From Pochonia chlamydosporia 170 (lineage: Eukaryota > Ascomycota > Sordariomycetes > Hypocreales > Clavicipitaceae): a DNA stretch of 13,219 nucleotides. The position numbers and the translations under genes were made by a program. The notes under the pieces were generated by a model. It saw only the letters and a program-made list of their open reading frames with translations. It searched no databases and had not been told where the DNA came from. Location: the NCBI RefSeq assembly GCF_001653235.2, contig NW_019154072.1, positions 1 through 13,219 on the forward strand, written 5' to 3'. Position 1 is the stretch's first letter. Every line of letters starts with the position of its first letter. Below, piece after piece: positions 9,844-13,219 of the stretch.

Positions 9844-9868
9844 CAGCTTCGCCGAAGCGGCGAAGCTG
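9844..9868. repeat. Perfect 11-bp palindrome with a 3-nt loop
   Basis: CAGCTTCGCCG (9844-9854) and CGGCGAAGCTG (9858-9868) flank the loop AAG. The sequence is also internally repetitive: CGAAGC occurs at 9853-9858 and again at 9861-9866. It lies 27 bp after the outer arm of the previous palindrome, so the two probably belong to one element. Confidence 0.8.
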
Positions 9869-10047
9869 CTCACAAGTTAAATAGCTGCATTCATTCCTTT
9901 ATTCAGATAATTCTCATTCAATACAATTGGTACTTTCGTTGCCGCCATACTCGATCTCATGTGAACCCCACAGTTGTGTGACAATATGTTTACAGACATG
10001 GGCCATGAAAAAGACCGTTACGATATCCAAATTGCAGACCGGGGCAG

Positions 10048-10579
10048 TTGGCAAAGTTGCAGGGAATGCTGACGATTCGCGGGTTTACCTCGGGTTACGT
10101 CAGCTTATGGTTGGCAGCTGTTCGCTGGTATAAAGACTTGCCTGCTGAGCCGCACAAGGAAGACATTTTAGCAAAAGCCCAGACGAAGGCAGGCGAGTCT
10201 GCTGCGTTCGAGTTTGCTTCTCTTGCGCCCGTCTCGGTTTGAATCTGACAAGATAAGCAAGCTTGTCCGGCAGACGCCTGACCGAAATGTTGCCGAAGGC
10301 GCCATTCTTACGGCTCGAAAACCGACTTGCTTCCAATACCATAGCTTGGATCATCGTATCCAGCAGATTGTTGACATCTTTGACACGGCCATACCAGTAT
10401 CCACGGCGGCACAGAGCCAAGAGGAGCCAGAGATTGTGGAGTGTATCGAAACGCCAAGGCGACGTGGGTTACCTCGTAACAACAAAGATGAGAAAGACCA
10501 ACCGCGAGTGTTCTTGCCGCCATGGAATTCGGGTTATCCTGATTTACCAGTTCCACGGAGTGCCGAGACCAGGATTTGA
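10048..10579 (+). pseudogene. Frameshifted DUF3723-like fragment
   Basis: Two frames overlap at about 10215-10240 and read as one protein with a single +1-type shift. The first (about 10084-10230) gives SLWLAAVRWYKDLPAEPHKE and ESAAFEFASLA. The second (about 10225-10579) gives FESDKISKLVRQTPDRNVAE then GAILTARKPTCFQYHSLD, IVDIFDTAIPV, RRRGLPRN and RVFLPPW. Fungal DUF3723 proteins carry the same order: 'LW..A.R....LP..P.K', 'E.A.LA..LGF.S..I..L...SPDR..A..ALL.ARKP..(F/Y).Y', 'D.(F/A)..A(V/I)P', then 'RCG.PR...D.P..FLP'. The usual N-terminal domain and the C-terminal FFVRRSVYFAFFG-type block were not found, so this is an internal piece. The role of the family is unknown. It is common in repeat-rich parts of Fusarium and relatives. 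The assignment is from memory of the family pattern. Confidence 0.55.
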
Positions 10580-10766
10580 CTAATGTGCCACAGAGCTGTC
10601 TCAGAATCTCCAAGACGCCTTGTCTCTTCAAAGTAACTTCGGGTAGAACTCAACAGCGGGAAGTTCCTATCCGCAAACATTTGCCACGACCACATTGCCT
10701 GAAGGCCCCAAGTAGGTCACACGATAGGTCTGTAAAATACGACATGCCGGAGCCGGAAGCGGTTGT
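10580..10766. other. Short stretch without a recognised gene
   Basis: This lies between the DUF3723-like relic and the putative hAT terminus. Open frames continue through it but show no known motif. It may hold a more decayed continuation of the relic. Confidence 0.4.
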
Positions 10767-10790
10767 CAGGGTGGTCATCAGGGTGGCGAT
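10767..10790. repeat. Tandem 12-mers at the probable left end of a hAT element
   Basis: CAGGGTGGTCAT (10767-10778) is followed directly by CAGGGTGGCGAT (10779-10790). CAGGG-type ends are typical of hAT terminal inverted repeats, and this pair sits about 160 bp beyond the stop of the minus-strand hAT transposase. No partner repeat or 8-bp target duplication can be checked, because the other end is not in the window. Confidence 0.45.
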
Positions 10791-10930
10791 CAATTCAATT
10801 CCATCAATTTCGCCTTCACGTTGAGTTGAGTTGACAGCTTACTCAGCATTTCACCCGTGGAGTTGAACCACCGCATCTCCAAGTTGAATTGATGGCGTTG
10901 AATTGAAAGAGGTTGAACTGCATACACATG
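10791..10930. repeat. Short subterminal repeats next to the hAT transposase
   Basis: The words TTGAATTGA, TTGAGTTGA and TTGAACT, and their complement CAATTCAA, recur at 10791-10799, 10821-10834, 10863-10868, 10884-10892, 10898-10906 and 10912-10918. Clusters of short degenerate repeats inside the terminal repeats bind the transposase in hAT elements, which fits the position here. Confidence 0.5.
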
Positions 10931-10947
10931 CGGAGCTCCACAACACC

Positions 10948-11661
10948 CTACTCCCAAGCACCGCGGCCGTCCTCCTCCGCCTGCCATATAATACTCTCCC
11001 CAATCTCTCCTGATACATCAATCAACGTATCCGCTGCGTCGATTAGGCCATTGCGCACCCACGACCTAAGTGTTTGTGTTATCCCTATCGTGCTAGCTTC
11101 CAATCGTGTCCGCAGCGGTGAAACCATTTGCCCAGCAACACTAAACAAACGCTCGCACTCCGCGGACATAGGTGGCACTGATAGCAAGTCGAGAGCCATT
11201 CGCGACAGCCGAGGGTAATCTTTCCGTCTCCCCCACCAATATTGTACGACATCAGTGACCAGAGGGTCGTTCTTAACGTCAGGGCTCGACAGCCAGTGGT
11301 CATATTCATCATGGTCTACGTTCTGCGAGTTTTCCAAAGATGAAGACCTGCCTGACAGCGACGAGGTCCGGTAAGCTCGATGTCTCTCAAGTGCACTCAT
11401 TACCTTTAAACGCTTCAGCGGAGGCTCTTCATCGGGCATCGTAAGTATCGGTAGTGTTTTGTACTCTTCGTCCCATAACTTCCTTACCGTTCTCTTCGCC
11501 TCCTGAAGCCACAGCAGCTGTGCTTTGTTGGTCCAGGAATTCTCGAAATATGCCCAACGAGAGACCGGATTTAGAATGGCGGCAGCATAGTATGCCGGCG
11601 TCTCGTCCAGCTTTGTATAGTACTCGTTCAACTTGTCCCACCCTAGGTTGATGTTTATCTT
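10948..11661 (-). pseudogene. C-terminal part of a hAT transposase with dimerisation domain, minus strand
   Basis: On the minus strand, hAT-like sequence starts at about 11661 with KININLGWDKLNEYYTKLDE, passes AYYAAAILNPVSRWAYFENSW and a charged linker, and reaches the hAT C-terminal dimerisation domain: VVQYWWGRRKDYPRLSRMAL then LLSVPPMSAECERLFSVAG and SPLRTRLEAST. It ends at TCA 10948 (TGA on the minus strand). ECERLFS is the block that carries the third catalytic acidic residue in hAT enzymes. The frame stays open upstream to 11799, but from 11662 the DNA encodes the N-terminal part of a hAT protein on the other strand, so that extension is not genuine. This half lacks the BED finger and the first two catalytic Asp residues and cannot work alone. 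Confidence 0.88.
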
Positions 11662-13219
11662 GAGTGGAGCAAGTTCCCAGGCTTTACGGTTTCTGAACGT
11701 GCTGGCAGACAGACCTCGTGGATCTGGCAGCATGGGTTCGACATTCAAGCTCGCGATTCGCACACAAAGAGGAAATGGGTTTGCAGGCCTTGCCTCCAAA
11801 TGCCGAAGCCCAAGACATCAGACTTCTCTGCCGTTGGTACACAGAACATCGAGAAGCATCTATTTAGGGAGCACAGACTTGTAGACGAGTCGGGGAAGAG
11901 GCAGCCTGCGACTGGGAATTGGCTGAAGGAGAAGACCCCTTCAAGAAATATCGTCGAGATGCTGAATCTCGACGCTTCTGACCCTAAGGAGCAATCCATC
12001 GCCAACGCTCTGATTCAACGCTTCGACAAAAGCCATTTTCAGAGGCTGCTTCTGGAGTGGGTAGTCGATGCCAACATCTCCTTCCGCCAACCCGAGCACT
12101 CTAGGCTTCGGCGCATATTTGAATACCTTAACCCATCGGTTGCAGCGACAAATGCACATATCTCCCACGATACTGTTCGAAGGCGAATTGTCGACCTTCA
12201 TCTCCAACAAAAGTCACGCATAGTGGACCACCTGAAGAGCTTCCCAGGTCAGATCCATATTGCATTTGATGGCTGGCGTTCAAGGAACCGGCATGCTCTC
12301 TATGGGATTGTCTGTTTTTATGTTGATAAAAATGGTGCCCCTTCCAAGCTCGTCCTAGGCCTGCCAGAGCTGAAGGTTTCGCACTCCGGAGAGAACATTG
12401 CGGCTCAGATCCTCGAGATCCTAGAGAGCTATGAGATACTCGACCGGGTGGGGTATATTACGCTTGACAATGCCGGCAATATGGACACTGCAACGGAACA
12501 GATTGCAGAGGCGCTGGGTATTGATCCGAAGAAGCGCAGGGTGAGATGCTTCGGCCACGTCCTCAATTTGGTGGTTAAGGCTCTATTGTTTGGGCACAAG
12601 GCCGAGGCATTGGAAGCAGAGGTGGATGGGGGACCTGGTGTAGATGCGGCCCAACACGAAATCTGGCGAAAGAAGGGGCCGGTCGGAAAACTCCACAATC
12701 TGGTCCACTGGATCCATCGATCCGACAAGCTGACATACCATCTCCGTGCGCTGCAGGAGGAGTTCTTTCAGCATTCAGACAACCTGAAAATTCAAGCAAA
12801 GAAGCCTGTTGATGTTGTCCTCGATAACCAAACTCGTTGGCTGTCGACTCTCTACATGATCCGGCGCGGTCTCATGTTGCGACCGTTTCTCGAAGACCTA
12901 GTTGAGAAGGTCACGCTGGAATTCAGAAAGGGTTGTCGCAATGGGGTGAGAAGGAGGGAAGAGATACCCCTCTGTCTCCGAGAGGAGAGTCTCCTGAGCG
13001 AGAAAGATTGGAAAGTCATTGAGTTAATGGACAAGGTGCTCCTTGATTTCGAGGAGGCACTCCGGATGCTTGAAGGCGACGCCCAGAGCCGGGTGCGCAA
13101 AGGCGGCCGTATCGAGGCATACGGCAAGATGTGGGACGTTGCGTCAACATACGAATTCCTGATGGACAGTCTAGAAGAGTGGAAAGCAACAGCAGCAAAC
13201 TACCCAGACCCTGAACACT
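11662..13219 (+). CDS. N-terminal and central part of a hAT transposase, plus strand, running off the right edge
   Basis: An uninterrupted frame runs from 11647 to the window end. hAT-like sequence starts at about 11662 with EWSKFPGF, after an in-frame TAG at 11644-11646. The BED-type zinc finger follows: RQTSWIWQHGFDIQ, KRKWVCRPCLQ and NIEKHLFREH. The RNase H-like core shows IAFDGWRSRN (Asp codon 12268), ITLDNAGNMDTA (Asp codon 12466), RVRCFGHVLNLVVKALL and DNQTRWLSTLYMIRR (12823 on). The last residues are NYPDPEH. There is no Met before the finger (first in-frame ATG at 11800), so the true start has been lost at the junction or lies in another exon. About 520 codons without a stop imply a young copy. 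It matches no part of the minus-strand fragment beside it. The two are successive parts of the protein, not duplicates. Confidence 0.9.

Larger units (their letters stand above)
9553..10047. other. Non-coding region downstream of the GH3 gene, rich in palindromes
   Basis: No convincing frame is present. The first 100 bases should hold the 3' UTR and poly(A) region of the beta-glucosidase, but no classical AATAAA was seen close to the stop. A G/C-run segment at 9618-9656 (AGGGGG, TAGGGGCC, TCCCC, GCCCCCC) could pair on itself. The two strong palindromes at 9735-9816 and 9844-9868 are listed separately. Confidence 0.5.

Noticed and set aside
9844..9890. Helitron 3' end
   Set aside because: The hairpin is suitable, but no CTRR terminus lies at the usual 10-12 nt after it, and no Rep/helicase coding is present.
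11662..11799. First 46 codons of the minus-strand open frame that ends at 10948, as genuine hAT sequence
   Set aside because: The other strand here encodes the conserved BED-finger region of a hAT transposase, so the minus-strand reading is a shadow extending past the junction.

Overview
The window looks like nuclear DNA of a filamentous ascomycete (Pezizomycotina). Three things point that way. A GH3 beta-glucosidase carries a 49-nt intron with GTAAGT donor, CTGAC branch point and TTAG acceptor. A decayed gene resembles a membrane-protein family of these fungi. There are remnants of fungal DDE and hAT transposons and a DUF3723-like relic. The mix of one healthy gene with several broken ones suggests an accessory, transposon-rich region rather than a conserved core block. 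No tRNA, rRNA or CRISPR array was recognised.

Layout, left to right: (1) 1-492, the charged C-terminal tail of a transposase-like protein entering from the left edge. (2) 493-1338, no gene seen. (3) 1339-3349 (+), a multi-membrane-segment protein gene of about 660 codons broken by two -1 frameshifts. (4) 3350-5074, gene debris: a short (+) frame faintly like a STAND/NACHT winged-helix segment, and (-) strand frames that look coding but carry a stop and frame changes. (5) 5075-7207, a long gene-poor stretch with an AT-rich patch near 5995-6270. (6) 7293-9552 (+), the only intact gene: a secreted GH3 beta-glucosidase of 736 aa with its own TATA box. (7) 9553-10047, non-coding, with two strong palindromes 9735-9868. 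(8) 10048-10579 (+), a frameshifted DUF3723-like fragment. (9) 10767-13219, hAT transposon material: a likely terminal repeat, the C-terminal transposase part on the minus strand, and the N-terminal part on the plus strand, meeting head to head at about 11661/11662.

The genes do not form a pathway. The beta-glucosidase acts alone outside the cell on cello-oligosaccharides, and the rest is mobile-element material or decaying family members. The points most worth a second look are the two complementary inverted halves of one hAT transposase, the double palindrome downstream of the beta-glucosidase, and a Gly-to-Glu change beside that enzyme's predicted acid/base glutamate. I found no clear new multi-gene system.
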